From Aureococcus anophagefferens (lineage: Eukaryota; Sar; Pelagophyceae; Pelagomonadales; Pelagomonadaceae): a stretch of 64,000 nt of DNA. The notes below the pieces were generated by a model. The model saw only the letters and a program-made list of their open reading frames with translations, was not told where the DNA came from and did not search any database. A program made the position numbers and the translations under genes. The stretch spans positions 2,011,141 through 2,075,140 of the forward strand of contig NW_008705563.1 of assembly GCF_000186865.1 (NCBI RefSeq). Direction: 5' to 3'. This document shows, in pieces, positions 1 through 9,820 of this stretch; positions within the stretch are counted from its first letter, which is position 1; each line of letters opens with the position of its first letter.

Positions 1-257
1 GCCGGGGGTATTTATTTGGGGGCGGGTGGCGAGGCGTTCAATGTTGACAAAATTAATTGCTGCCGTCGGGGGAAAATGTGCCTTGGCGGATCCGGAAGCC
101 ATGAGCGGAGGGGTGCTGAATACGGACGCGCTGTAAGACAGCACCGAGAGCGAGCACCCCGATGCCACCCCCTCAGGCTGTCGAGTCTCTGTGCTAGCCC
201 CCTGCGGCGGCCGTGTCGTCAAAAGCGACGACGACAAGGAAGGCACTACGTCAGTTC

Positions 258-2801
258 TTACACCTCCCGCACCACCACCGTCGCCGTCACGGGCTGCTTG
301 CAGACGGGGCACTTGCGGAGCATGCCCTTGGCGTGGAGCTGCGCCGCGTCCGTCGGGCAGAGGCACATGTGGCCGCACGGCGCCAGCGCCACGCGCGACT
401 CCGCCTCCGCGCACACCACACACGTAGAAGCCTGCTTCTTGCGCTCCTCCTCCAAGGCGTCGGCGGCCGCCCGCGCCGCCGTCAGCGCCCGGTTCTTCGC
501 CAGGGCCTCCACGAGCGCCTCGTGGACCTTCGAAAGGTCCGCGGCGTCCATCGCGTCGTCGCCGCCGGACACCGCGCGGACGGCCGACGCCGATTCCTGC
601 GCGTGCGCCGCCAGCCGCGCCTCGTAGTCCGCGCGCTGCGCGTTCCAGGCCTTGCGCAGCTTCTTTTCTTCTCCGAACCTTCGGTCCGCGCGCCGCAGGT
701 CCTCCTCGTGCGCCGCGGTCCGCTCGGCGAGCGCGTCGCGCAACGACCGCACCTCGGACCGCAACGACGCCGGCGCCGCCTGCTTCGTCTTCTTCTTCGC
801 CGGCGGGCCGTCCGCGGCCGCCGGCTTCTCCGCGGGCGCCTCGATCAACTGCACGTCGTCGTCCTCGGGCTTCCGCTTCCGCTCGGCCTCGCGGTACGAC
901 GGCCGCAGCGCGTCGCGCGCCGACTCCTCCCAGTGCGTCGCGCAGTCGCCGCAGGCCCAGCACCGGCCCCCGCTCCGCACCTTGGCCGGGTCGCAGACGC
1001 CGACGTCGTCCGAGACGACCAAGTCGCCGTCGCCGACCCTTAAATCGTTCGCGTCGAAGGACGCCAGCCGCCCGACCTTCAACACGCCCGCGTCGCGGGT
1101 CGCGTCGAAGACGGCGAGCACGACGGCCACGTCCGAGAACTTCTTCCGGTCCGTGAGCACCGAGTCCGCGAGCAAGGGCCGCTCGCCCGACGTCACGTGC
1201 GCGACGGACGCCCGCAGCGAGATGCCGTCGCCCTGGGGCGTGAGCCAGGGCACGAGCGTCGCCGCGCCGTCGTCGTTGCGCAGTAAAGCCACGTGGCCGT
1301 CGTCGAGGTGCACGGCCGCGACGCGCGCGCCGTCGCACGCGTGCACGTGCGACACGCTCCGGAGCCGCGACCGCGACGTCTCCCCCGACGCCTTCGCCGG
1401 CAGGGGCAGCACCTCGGCGAGGAGGGGCTTCGCGCCCTTGGGCGGCGGCGCCTTGGGCGCCAAATCGCGGAGATACGCGCACCGCAGCTCGCCGCAGCCC
1501 GCGCCGAGGAGCGCGACGGCGCCGCGCTTCGTCGTCCGCGGCGGCGGCGCGGCGCTCCCCTCGTCGTCGTCGTCGTCGACGATGTCCTCCCAGCGGCTCC
1601 CCGGCACGAGCGCGCCCCGCTCGCCCTTGGTGTCGGGGATCGTGTGGTGCGGCGTCGGCCGCTCCCAGGGCCGGTCGAGCCGCCAGACGCGCAGCGGCCT
1701 ACGGTGGAGTTCCCGTGTGAAAAGTCTCTCTCAAAGATATCTCGGGACGCCGGCGGCGCGCTTCTCCGCGACGCGCGTCAGCGCGCGGCAGCCGTCGGCC
1801 GCGAGCACGCCGCCGAGGAGCGCGGGCCCGCCCGCGGACTCGTGGAAGACGCAGGACCACGTCGCCTCGCCGCCCGACCCGTGCTCGGGCAGCACGACGT
1901 CCCAGACGCTCATGGACCCGTAGCCCACGCCCGAGAGCAGGCGGTAGCTCCGGAAGCGGTCCTCGCTCGCCATCGTCGCCACGGAGCACAGCCCCCGGAG
2001 CCGCGGGTCCGCCTCCCGGTGCGTCGCCACGAGCGTCGACGACGCGAAGCCGCGCGTCTCCCGGAGCTTGCGGAACGACTCCAGGTCCCAGCAGGACACG
2101 CCCTTGCCGCCCGCGCGCGCGCCCGCGAAGCCGAATTTCCCGTCGCTCGACACCTCGACGTGCACGAGCACCGCCGCGCCGTCGCGGACCCCCAAATGCC
2201 CGAGCGCGCAGCCCCAGCGGTCCTCCGGGTGCGCGTTCGCCGACGCCGCGAGGTCGAAGAGCCGCACGACGCCGGACCCGAAACCGCAGAGCACGCACGA
2301 CCCGTCCGGCGCGACGGACGCGGAGACGACGGGCTCCTCCAAACCGAAGCACATCTCCTCGACGTTGCCCGACGACGTGTCGCCGCGCCAGCCGCCGCCC
2401 GCCGCGAGCCGCACGGGGCCCCGGCTCCGGACCACGGGGTCCGCGAGCGGGAACGGCGCGACGGGCGCCGGCGGCGGCCGCTCGGGCCGCGCGTCGCGGA
2501 CGACGACCGGCGGCGGCGCCGGCGGGAGCGCGCGCGGCGGCGCCAGCAGCGGCGCGCGCGGCGCCAGGAGCGGCGCGCGCGGCGCGAGCGGCGCCGCGGG
2601 CTCGTGCGCCGGCGACGTCCGCAGGCGCTCGAGCCGCTCCTCGCGGCGCGCGCGCGCGTCCTTGACGGCCGGCCGCCGCGGCTGGTCCCGCGCGCGCCGG
2701 TCCCAGCCGTCGTCGTCGCTCGGCTGCCGCGCGTTCTCCGCGAGCGGCGGCGGCTTGGCCTTGGCCGCCTCGAGCAGCTTGGCGCCGCGCGAGCGGTGCA
2801 T
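258..2801 (-). CDS. WD40-repeat protein with C-terminal RING finger
   Basis: This is a probable ubiquitin E3 ligase, with a beta-propeller for substrate binding and a C-terminal C3HC4 RING. Exon 1 runs from 2801 to about 1762. Its ATG (MHRSRGAK) opens a basic, proline-rich region, followed from about residue 137 by WD40-like blades (CVLCGFGSGVVRLFD, SMSVWDVVLPE). Exon 2 starts near 1698 and restores the last blade (LRVWRLD). It then has an acidic linker, a Lys-rich stretch, a coiled coil at about residues 656-713, and a RING (CVVC, CGHMCLC, CPVC) at about 773-818. The joined protein is about 826 aa. The frame needs an intron at 1699-1761 whose donor reads GCGCGC and whose acceptor is TAG, since no GT donor in the right phase is visible. 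A GTG at 1607 is only an internal codon. No specific orthologue is recognised. Confidence 0.75.
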
Positions 2802-3669
2802 GCTTTGCGGTGCTGTCTTTGGTGCGTCGCGTGGGGTGCGGCGAGGCGCTGCTGGACTGCGGCGCGGTCGCTCTGGCCGCGTCGACGCGCAGGGTGCCTC
2901 CGGTCGGTTGGAGGAGGTCGCAAAGCTTGGTGTTTTGAAACTGCGAGATCGTCGGTCGTCGCCATTGGCTCGCGTGATCGGCGGCGCCGCGCGCGTGCCC
3001 GCCCGCCGTAGCGCGCGGGATCCTCGTAAAACTCCGCCGGCTATCACGCGCGTCCAGGAAAGCCACCTCCACTTTTCGCGCTCGTCCTTCCAGATCCACG
3101 CCGGGTGCGAGGCTCGCTGGTCGACGACGCCGAACTCGATGCCCGGGCGCGTGACCGCGGGGATGCGGGAGGCGATCTTCTGGAGGAAGATCGCGCCGAG
3201 GGGCCCGACCTTCACCGTCTTTCGTGAGGATGATCGCGACGGGCTCCAGCGACATCGTCGCCTTGTCGTCGCCCGCCGCGGCCGTAGCTCCATCGCACTC
3301 CTCGACTGCATCGACAAGTGCGAGGTGGAGTTCGAGGCGAAGCGCGAGGCGTGCCGGATCGAGTGCAACGCCGTCGCCAACGCCGGCATGGCCGGCTTCT
3401 TCTCGCTCGTCTTGCCCTCTCGCGTGCGCCGCGCGGATCTCCGCCGCGTCCGCCAGCCCCGCGCGCTTATTCTAACCCGAATCCCGGTCGCCGTGACTTC
3501 GCGCAGGGCGGAGCTTTCGCGGCGGTCTCGGAGGATCCCGTGGCACGGCTGTGCTCGTTCACATAGGTCAGCACGGCGCCCGCACCCCCGGCAACGCGCC
3601 ACGAAGCTTCTCCGCTCTTGTGTGTCCTGTCCACAAACAAGAGGTGGGGTGGAGGAGCTGCCACTTCAG
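2802..3669. other. Region without a complete gene; two opposing coding-like fragments
   Basis: No full gene is resolved between the WD40/RING start and the TPR gene. On the minus strand, about 3255-3040 has near-uniform G/C third positions and reads MSLEPVAIILTK, then GPLGAIFLQKIASRIP and IEFGVVDQRAS. The two parts join only if one A is dropped from the AAA at about 3231-3233. On the plus strand, about 3297-3420 also has almost all-G/C third positions and carries two CxxxC pairs (CIDKC and CRIEC, 10 residues apart) before a hydrophobic AGMAGFFSLVL. The paired CxxxC spacing recalls small TIM chaperones, but start, end and context do not support that name. Either could be an exon of a small gene or a decayed fragment. 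Confidence 0.35.
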
Positions 3670-4419
3670 CACGCTGGACTCGATCAAGGACAACGAGAGC
3701 TACGCGCTCGCGGCGGAGTACGAGCAGCTCCACGACGCGCACGACACCATAGGGAACCTCTGCGCGACCCCGATGCTGGACGACGGCGACGCCGCCGACG
3801 CCAAAACGGAGGAGCAGAAAGAAGACGTCAAGATGGACGAGAAAGAGGTCGAGATCGCCGCCGGCGACGACGACTCGGAGGCGCTGCGCAACGCGGGGAA
3901 CGCGAAGCTCGACGCCGGCGACTCCGCGGGCGCGCTCGAGCTCTACGAGCAGGCCGTCGCCGCGGCCGCCGACGACGACGCGCGACGCAAGGCCTACCTC
4001 AACGCGTCCGCGGCCTGCGGCGCGCTCGGCGACCAGCTGCGCGCCGAGGAGTTCGCGACGCTCGCCCTCAAGATCGCCGCTACGGACCCGCGCGCGCTCT
4101 TCCGCCGCGCGGTCGCGCGGCGGCTGCTGTTGGACTGGGAGGGCGCGTACGACGATCTGGGCGCCGCCATGGAGCTCGACCCGGACGAGCCGTCCCTGCA
4201 GAAGCGAGATGCGGCGGCTCCACCGCGACGCGCGCGACCACGAGATGGCCACGGCGAAGCGGCGGAAGACGGAGGCGATCAATTCGCTAGCGGCGAAGCT
4301 CGGGCCCGACGACGCCGTCGGCGCCGCGAAGATGAGCGACGTCGTCGCGGCCATCCAGGACCCCTTCTACGCCGAGGACCCGGGCGAGGGCAGCGGCGCG
4401 CTGGAACTGCTGAAAGCAG
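3670..4419 (+). CDS. TPR-domain region, N-terminal part of a TPR/2OG-oxygenase gene
   Basis: A TPR array, probably binding a chaperone or partner C-terminus. An acidic leader (residues such as DDGDAADAKTEEQKEDVK) is followed by helices typical of three TPRs: ALRNAGNAKLDAGDSAGALE, AYLNASAACGALGDQLRAEE and ALFRRAVARRLLLDWEGAYD. After about 4203 the protein continues only in the next frame (MRRLHRDARDHEMATAKRRK). Removing one base near 4204 restores continuity, so a one-base insertion in the assembly is the simplest reading. A second such shift at about 4419-4420 leads into the downstream oxygenase frame. The start is unresolved: the first clear coding follows a CTTCAG acceptor at 3669, and no upstream ATG in frame is convincing, so an earlier exon is likely. 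Treat it with the next entry as probably one gene. Confidence 0.6.
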
Positions 4420-5877
4420 GCGCTGGCCTCGAACCCTCGAATCCAGAAACTCAAGGACGCGGGCTTCATTTTAGCGCTCACGTCCCCGAAGCCCTGCTCG
4501 TCGATCAACGACGCGTCGTCGCTCGCCGCGAAGCGCCGGGAGGGCGGCGGCGCGCCCTTTTTCGTCGACGCGGTCTGCCGGGGCGACGCGCCCTACGCCG
4601 ACGGCGTCGCGTTCCGTTTGGTATTCGGCAGCCGGTGGCCCCTGGCGCCGCCGCGCGTCCGCGTCGCGTCGCTCTCCGCTCTGTCGATCATCGACGACGA
4701 CAACGACAACCACCACGCGCGGCGCCTGGGGCTCCAGGGCTACGCGGCGATTTTGGACGCGCACGACGCGCCGGTGGCCACGTTCGACCTCGGCGCCGTC
4801 CTCTCGGCGTTCTGCGGGTCCCTCCGGGAGCCCGAGGACCCGGACGCCGCCGCGGCCTGGCGGCCCTTCGCGGCGCTCCAGATGAAGAAGCGCCGCGTCA
4901 TCGACGCGTACCGCCGCGACTTTTCGGGCCACGCGTTGCCCATCTTTTTGGACATGGAGGAGAAGGACGCGTACGCTTTGGCCTTCGCGTCCGACGGCGG
5001 GAGCCCCTTCGCGGCGCCGCTCCTCCCGAAGTCCGCCCTCGCGCCGCGCCTCGCGGCCGCGCTCGAGGAGGCGTCGACCTGCGCGACGCCCGCGGCGCGC
5101 GACGCCGCGCTGGCGGGCGCGGTCGACTTTGTGTGCGACGGCGTCTACGCCTTCGACTTGTTCGCGCCCGAGTTCGTGGCGGCATTGCTCGCCGAGGTCG
5201 ACGCCTTCTACGCGTCGAAGCTGCCGGCCGCGCGGCCCAACTCCATGAACAACTACGGCGTCATCGTCAACGACGTCGGCCTCGAGCCGTTCGTCAAGGC
5301 CCTCCAGGACAAGGTCTGCGGCCCGCTGGCCCAGGCGCTGTTCAAGGCGCACCCCCACGGCCACCCGGCGGCGGACTTCGACTCGACGCACTCTTTCATC
5401 GTCAAGTACCGGGGCGACGAGGACCCGCACCTCGACGTGCACACGGACGACTCCGACGTGACCTTCAACGTCTGCCTCGGCCGCGACTTCGAAGGCTGCG
5501 GCCTCGTCTTCTGCGGCATGATCGGCGCCAAGGACCACCGCCAGCACTGCAAGACCTACGAGCACCGCGTCGGCACGTGCGTCTGCCACCTCGGCTCGAA
5601 GCGCCACGGCGCGGACGACATCACGCGGGGCGAGCGCCTCAACCTCATCGTCTGGAACCACGGCCTGGCGTTCCGCGAGTCGCCGGGCGCGACGCAGCAC
5701 CAGAAGAACTTCGAGAAGGAGGAGGCCGCGCCGGACCCGCGCTGCGTGTCCTACACGCACGACCGCGACTACGGCAAGTTCAAGCCCTACCCGGCGGGCA
5801 AGGAGGGCTTTCAGCAGCGCGGCTGGTGCCCGCCCCGCGGGACCGAGTACCCGGGCTTCGAGCCCGACTCGTTTTAA
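4420..5877 (+). CDS. OGFOD2: OGFOD2-like 2-oxoglutarate/Fe(II) oxygenase (with STI1- and UBC-like N-terminal segments)
   Basis: The C-terminal 300 residues match the OGFOD2 family of non-haem iron, 2-oxoglutarate dioxygenases. Shared landmarks are RPNSMNNYGVIVND, FIVKYRGDEDPHLD, the iron motif HTD followed by VTFNVCLG, a distal His in RHGADDITRGER, and the Arg of GERLNLIVW that would bind 2-oxoglutarate. The physiological substrate of OGFOD2 is not known. Upstream and in frame are ASNPRIQKL, like an STI1 helix, and a stretch (VFGSRWPLAPPRVRV, then HHARR, then AILDAH) that resembles a ubiquitin-conjugating fold without its active-site Cys. There is no in-frame ATG before the oxygenase, and the TTG at 4618 is not a plausible start. 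The segment therefore probably continues the TPR gene through a one-base frame break at 4419-4420. Confidence 0.8.
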   Translation, partial: ALASNPRIQKLKDAGFILALTSPKPCSSINDASSLAAKRREGGGAPFFVDAVCRGDAPYADGVAFRLVFGSRWPLAPPRVRVASLSALSIIDDDNDNHHARRLGLQGYAAILDAHDAPVATFDLGAVLSAFCGSLREPEDPDAAAAWRPFAALQMKKRRVIDAYRRDFSGHALPIFLDMEEKDAYALAFASDGGSPFAAPLLPKSALAPRLAAALEEASTCATPAARDAALAGAVDFVCDGVYAFDLFAPEFVAALLAEVDAFYASKLPAARPNSMNNYGVIVNDVGLEPFVKALQDKVCGPLAQALFKAHPHGHPAADFDSTHSFIVKYRGDEDPHLDVHTDDSDVTFNVCLGRDFEGCGLVFCGMIGAKDHRQHCKTYEHRVGTCVCHLGSKRHGADDITRGERLNLIVWNHGLAFRESPGATQHQKNFEKEEAAPDPRCVSYTHDRDYGKFKPYPAGKEGFQQRGWCPPRGTEYPGFEPDSF

Positions 5878-6062
5878 TGGATGTGTTTGCGCCTTCGGGA
5901 TCTCGAAGACAGGTCTGAGCCACCTGGCTCGGCTCGCCAAGGTACCCCACGAACCCCCCTGGATAAGCGACACAGGTCTGAGTCGGCGATCGAGTCGCTT
6001 GTGGCATTAAACTTTGTTTGCGCGCCGTGGGCTTTGAAAAAGCACACGCCGACAGGGACAGG

Positions 6063-7020
6063 ATGGACGCGCCTGACGTTGCCGATGCGAAGCACCTCGG
6101 CCCGCGGGCGACCTCGGGTGCGAAGCGGGCCGTGGGCCTCGGTCACGGTCTCCCAGACGAGGTTCTCTTGGAAGTACTCAACTTTTCGGGCCTGCGTGAG
6201 TTTTCCGCGTGCGCCGCCGCAAGCAGTGAGATTCGGGGCGGTCTCGAGCGCCTATCGCCGGCCCTCAAACACCAGCTCGTCCTGCGCCGTTTCCCAATTC
6301 TCGCGCTGATGTTCGAGGGCGCGGAGACGACCGAATTGCCGCCGCCGCGCGAGCTCTTCGAGAGCCAGCTGCGCATGACAGTTTCACCGCCTACATATAA
6401 TGCACCAACCCGCGGCTTGGACGACTACACGTTCTTTCTCGAAGTCGAAGTGCGCGATTATATTGATGGGCGAATCACGAACGCAGAAACTCTCTGGGCG
6501 GGAAAGGGCTCACTCACAAGCGCTGGGGGCTCCCATTTTCCTACTTCTGGGCCAGGCGTCGAATTCAACCTGCCCGACGACGTATTTGAACGTTTTGATG
6601 ACGTGTGGTCCCATGGGAGGTTGAACCGGGGCCCAGTCCGCCGTCAGATTTGTGTGAATATCATGGCCGCGCGACGCTCGTCTGAAGGCATGCAACGAGC
6701 GCTGCTGGGTTGTGGTCCGCCAGATGATCGGGATCATGAACTGGATCGGGATTATGACGAAGCCAAGTCAGTTTATATGTTCTATGATATGACATATCAA
6801 TTGATTATACACCCGTGGGTGGCACGAGCACATGAGCGTACAAGCTGATCACTACTACCTCCCTGCTGTAAGAGGAGAGTTTTCCCGTGGTGAGTCCCAT
6901 GCTGATCTTGACCCACCTCGCTTCTACTTCAGCTTCGTGTGGTCTGATCCGAACGAAGACCAAGAGATGACCGTCGAAGACGCGTGCCTCGCGCTCGAGC
7001 ACTACTTCACCTGGGTGTGA
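6063..7020 (+). CDS. F-box-like protein
   Basis: The N-terminus, after ATG at 6063, contains an F-box-like helix pair (LPDEVLLEVLNFSGLREFSA), suggesting an SCF ubiquitin-ligase adaptor. The rest is a globular domain of unknown type (TFFLEVEVRDYIDG, VEFNLPDDVFERFDDVW). The uninterrupted frame stops at 6848. A better model has two small introns: 6819-6872 (GTGGCA...TAAG) and 6890-6932, which begins with the full GTGAGT donor and ends CTTCAG. These give a C-terminus of VWSDPNEDQEMTVED, then HYFTWV ending at 7020. The codons are noticeably less GC-biased than the flanking CDC48 and oxygenase genes, a trait shared with the MYND gene at 14488 and the Cys-rich gene at 38371. The exact splicing is inferred. 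Confidence 0.6.
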
Positions 7021-7098
7021 TACTCGAGCTCCCCACTCCGTGGCACTCGTCTTAGATGCTGAGTAGTAGCTCTTACGACGCGCGCGACACCCCCCTTC

Positions 7099-9604
7099 CT
7101 AGTCGTAGATGAGCTCGGCCTCCTCCTCCTCGGCGGCCTCCGCCGCGGCGATCTCCGCCGGGTCGTCGAAGGAGAACGCCTTGGGCGCCTCCGTGCTTCC
7201 CGGCGCCGCGTCCGCGGAGACCTTCTGCTTCGCGGCGAAGGCGTCGTACTTGGCGAGGTCCGCGTCGGACACGGACCGGCGCGCCGTCGCCATGGCGTCC
7301 TCGAAGTGCTTCGCGCCCACGGACGTCGGGCCCTCGGCGCCGTTCGCCGCCGCGTCGACGGCGTCGCGGATCGCGAGGCGCGCGGCGCGCTTGCAGACCT
7401 CCGTGCAGTCGGCCCCCGAGAAGCCCGGCGTCGCGCGGGCCAGCAGGTCCAAATCCACGGCGCCGTCGACGGGCGAGTTGCGCAGCGCGGCCGCGAAGAC
7501 CGCGCGGCGGCTCGCCTCGTCGGGCAAGGGGATGTAGACGAGCGTGTCGAGGCGGCCCGGCCGCGTGATGGCCGCGTCGAGGACCTCGGGCCGGTTCGTC
7601 GCGCCGATCACAAACACATCCTTGCGCGCGCCGACGCCGTCGATCTCCGTGAGGATCTGGTTGATGACGCGGTCGCCCGCCTCCGACGCGCCGCCCTGGC
7701 CCGAGCCGCGCGCCTTCGCGATGGCGTCGATCTCGTCGAAGAAGAGGATGCAGGGCGCGGACGCGCGCGCCTTCTCGAAGAGGTTGCGCACGTTCGCCTC
7801 GGACTCGCCGAACCACATCGTGAGGAGCTCGGGGCCCTTGATCGAGATGAAGTTCGCGCCGCACTCGTGGGCCACGGCCTGGGCCAGCAGCGTCTTGCCG
7901 CAGCCCGGCGGGCCGTAGAAGAGGACGCCCTTGGACGGCGGCAGCCCGAACTGGCGGAACTTGGCCGCGTGCTGCACGGGGTACTCCACCGTCTCCTTGA
8001 GCTCGCGCTTCACGTCCTCCAGACCGCCGACGTCGGCCCAGGACGCCTTGGGCACGGACGCCGCCGTCTCGCGGAGCGCCGACGGGTTCACGCGGTCCTT
8101 GGCCTTCTGGAAGTGCTCCATGGAGATGGACAGCTTCGCGTCCTCGCCGTAGCCCGCGAGGAGCGCGGACCGCTCGGGCGACCCCGCCGGGTAGGCCCCG
8201 CGGATGGCCTCGAAAGCCGCCTCGAGGCAGAGCTGGGCGATGTCCGCGCCGACGAAGCCGTGCGTGTCCCGCGCGAGCAACTCCAGGTCCACATCGTCCG
8301 CGAGGTTCACGTCGCGCGTCCGCACCCGCAAGACGTCGAGCCGCGCGTCCGCGTCGGGCACGCCCATGTCCACCTCCTTGTCCAAGCGGCCGTAGCGCCG
8401 CAGCAAGCCGTCGACGCCGTTGACGCGGTTCGTCGCCGCGAGGACGACGACGGCCGCGTTCGCGTGGTCGCGCTCGAGCTCGTCCATCAAATCGCAGAGC
8501 GCGCGGATCACGCGGCGCTCGTCGCCGCCGGCCTTCTTGCCGTCGCTCCGCGGCGCGATGGCGTCGACCTCGTCGAGGAAGATGAGCGACGGCGCGTGCT
8601 TGCGCGCCTCGTCGAAGGCCTTGCGCAGGTTCGCCTCCGCCTCGCCCGCCTGCTTCGAGAGGATCTCCGCGCCGTTGATGAGGAAGAAGTAGGCGCCCGT
8701 CTCCGCGGCGACGGCGCGGGCGATGGACGTCTTGCCGCAGCCCGGGGCGCCGTGGAGGAGCACGCCGCGCGGCGGCGCGACGCCGACCTTCTCGTAGAAC
8801 TCGGGCCGTTTGAGGGGCGTCTCGACCAATTCCCGGACCGTCGCCAGCGCCTTGGCGATGCCGCCGAGGTCGTCGTAGCTGACCTCGTCGTCGCGGTCGT
8901 CGTCGCTGCGCATGAGCGGCTCCGCGGCGACGGCGAACTCGCAGCCCGCCTCGGGCACGACGGCCGCCTCGGCCGTCGCTCTCGCAGAACGCGGAGTCGA
9001 CGTCGACGACGACGAACTCGACGGCGCGGTTGCCCGCGATGCCGTCCACCGTACACTCGATGTGGTCCCCGGGCACGACGGGCACGTTGCCGCTCGCGAA
9101 GTAGGGCTCGAGGCACCGCGCGGCGACGTCGGACCCGTCGACGCCGTCGCGCGGGAAGCCCGCGGCGCCGAGCGTGTCCGCGAAGGCCGCGACGTGGACC
9201 ACCGTCGCCGCCGCGACGCCCTCGTCGACGGCGCCGACGCTCACGTCCGAGCCCACGCGCGCGCGGCAGTTGCCGCGCGCGTTCCGCGACATGGCGCACC
9301 ACGCGCCGGCGAGGTCCTCGGCGCCCGCGGGCGTCGCGCCGCTCGCGGCGACGCAGAGCGTCTTGTGGGCCTTGCCCGACACGCAGACGACGTCGCCGTC
9401 GAAGATGCCGAGCTCGTCCATCTTCTCGTCGGACAAGGTGACGGCGTAGGGCGGGCTGACGTCGTCGCCCTCCTCCGGCGACGGGAAGACCTCGGCCTTG
9501 AGGGACTCGGCGCCGCCGCGCACGCCCAGCGGGCCGCGGGACCGCTGCGGGTGCAGGCGCGCCAGCGCCGGCGCGCAGAGGAGCAGCGCGATCATGGTCG
9601 CCAT
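7099..9604 (-). CDS. CDC48: CDC48/p97-type AAA+ ATPase with secretory signal, probably plastid-associated
   Basis: A p97-family unfoldase that extracts ubiquitylated proteins from membranes or complexes. The order is N-domain (about 45-210), D1 with Walker A GAPGCGKTS and Walker B LIFLDEVDAIAPR, then D2 with GPPGCGKTLLAQAVAHE, ILFFDEIDAIAK and the arginine-finger region. The C-terminus is acidic and ends LIYD, close to the usual DLYN tail. Unlike cytosolic CDC48, the protein opens with a hydrophobic signal (MIALLLCAPALA) and then a basic stretch (RLHPQRSRG). In algae with red secondary plastids a second, symbiont-derived CDC48 works with the ERAD-like import machinery (SELMA) between the plastid membranes. 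This copy fits that role, though that is inference. One extra base near 8980-8990 breaks the frame between the N-domain and D1 (DSAFCESD to AEAAVVPEAG). Confidence 0.88.
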
Positions 9605-9820
9605 GCTCGATGCGCGCGGCGGCGTCGTCGGGCGAGGCTACGCGTCTTGGCTGCGATGCGAGCTTCAACTGCGAGCTGCGCGAGGCTTGCGCGACTTCAT
9701 CTCGACGGCCCATCGAGTCGTGATCGACCATCGACGACGCTCCGCCGCACCACACCTCCACCCAAAAAAGAAACGTACCTTGGGACACTTAGGTAGGTTC
9801 GAATCGGAAACAACGGCGGC

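Noticed and set aside
1..257. Open frames at the left edge
   Set aside because: They are Arg/Ser/Ala-rich, lack motifs, and overlap the 3' side of the WD40/RING gene; nothing supportable is seen in 1-257.
3551..3669. GTG-initiated extension of the TPR frame
   Set aside because: GTG is not a normal start in this kind of genome; the stretch ends in a CTTCAG acceptor and has poor coding composition.
5908..5985. Two copies of ACAGGTCTGAG flanking a short sequence, as a possible small mobile element
   Set aside because: There are no inverted ends or second genomic copy visible in the window; an 11-bp direct repeat alone is weak.
9790..9815. TTCGAATC box resembling a tRNA T-loop
   Set aside because: The five bases on each side do not pair, and no acceptor, D or anticodon stem is present around it.
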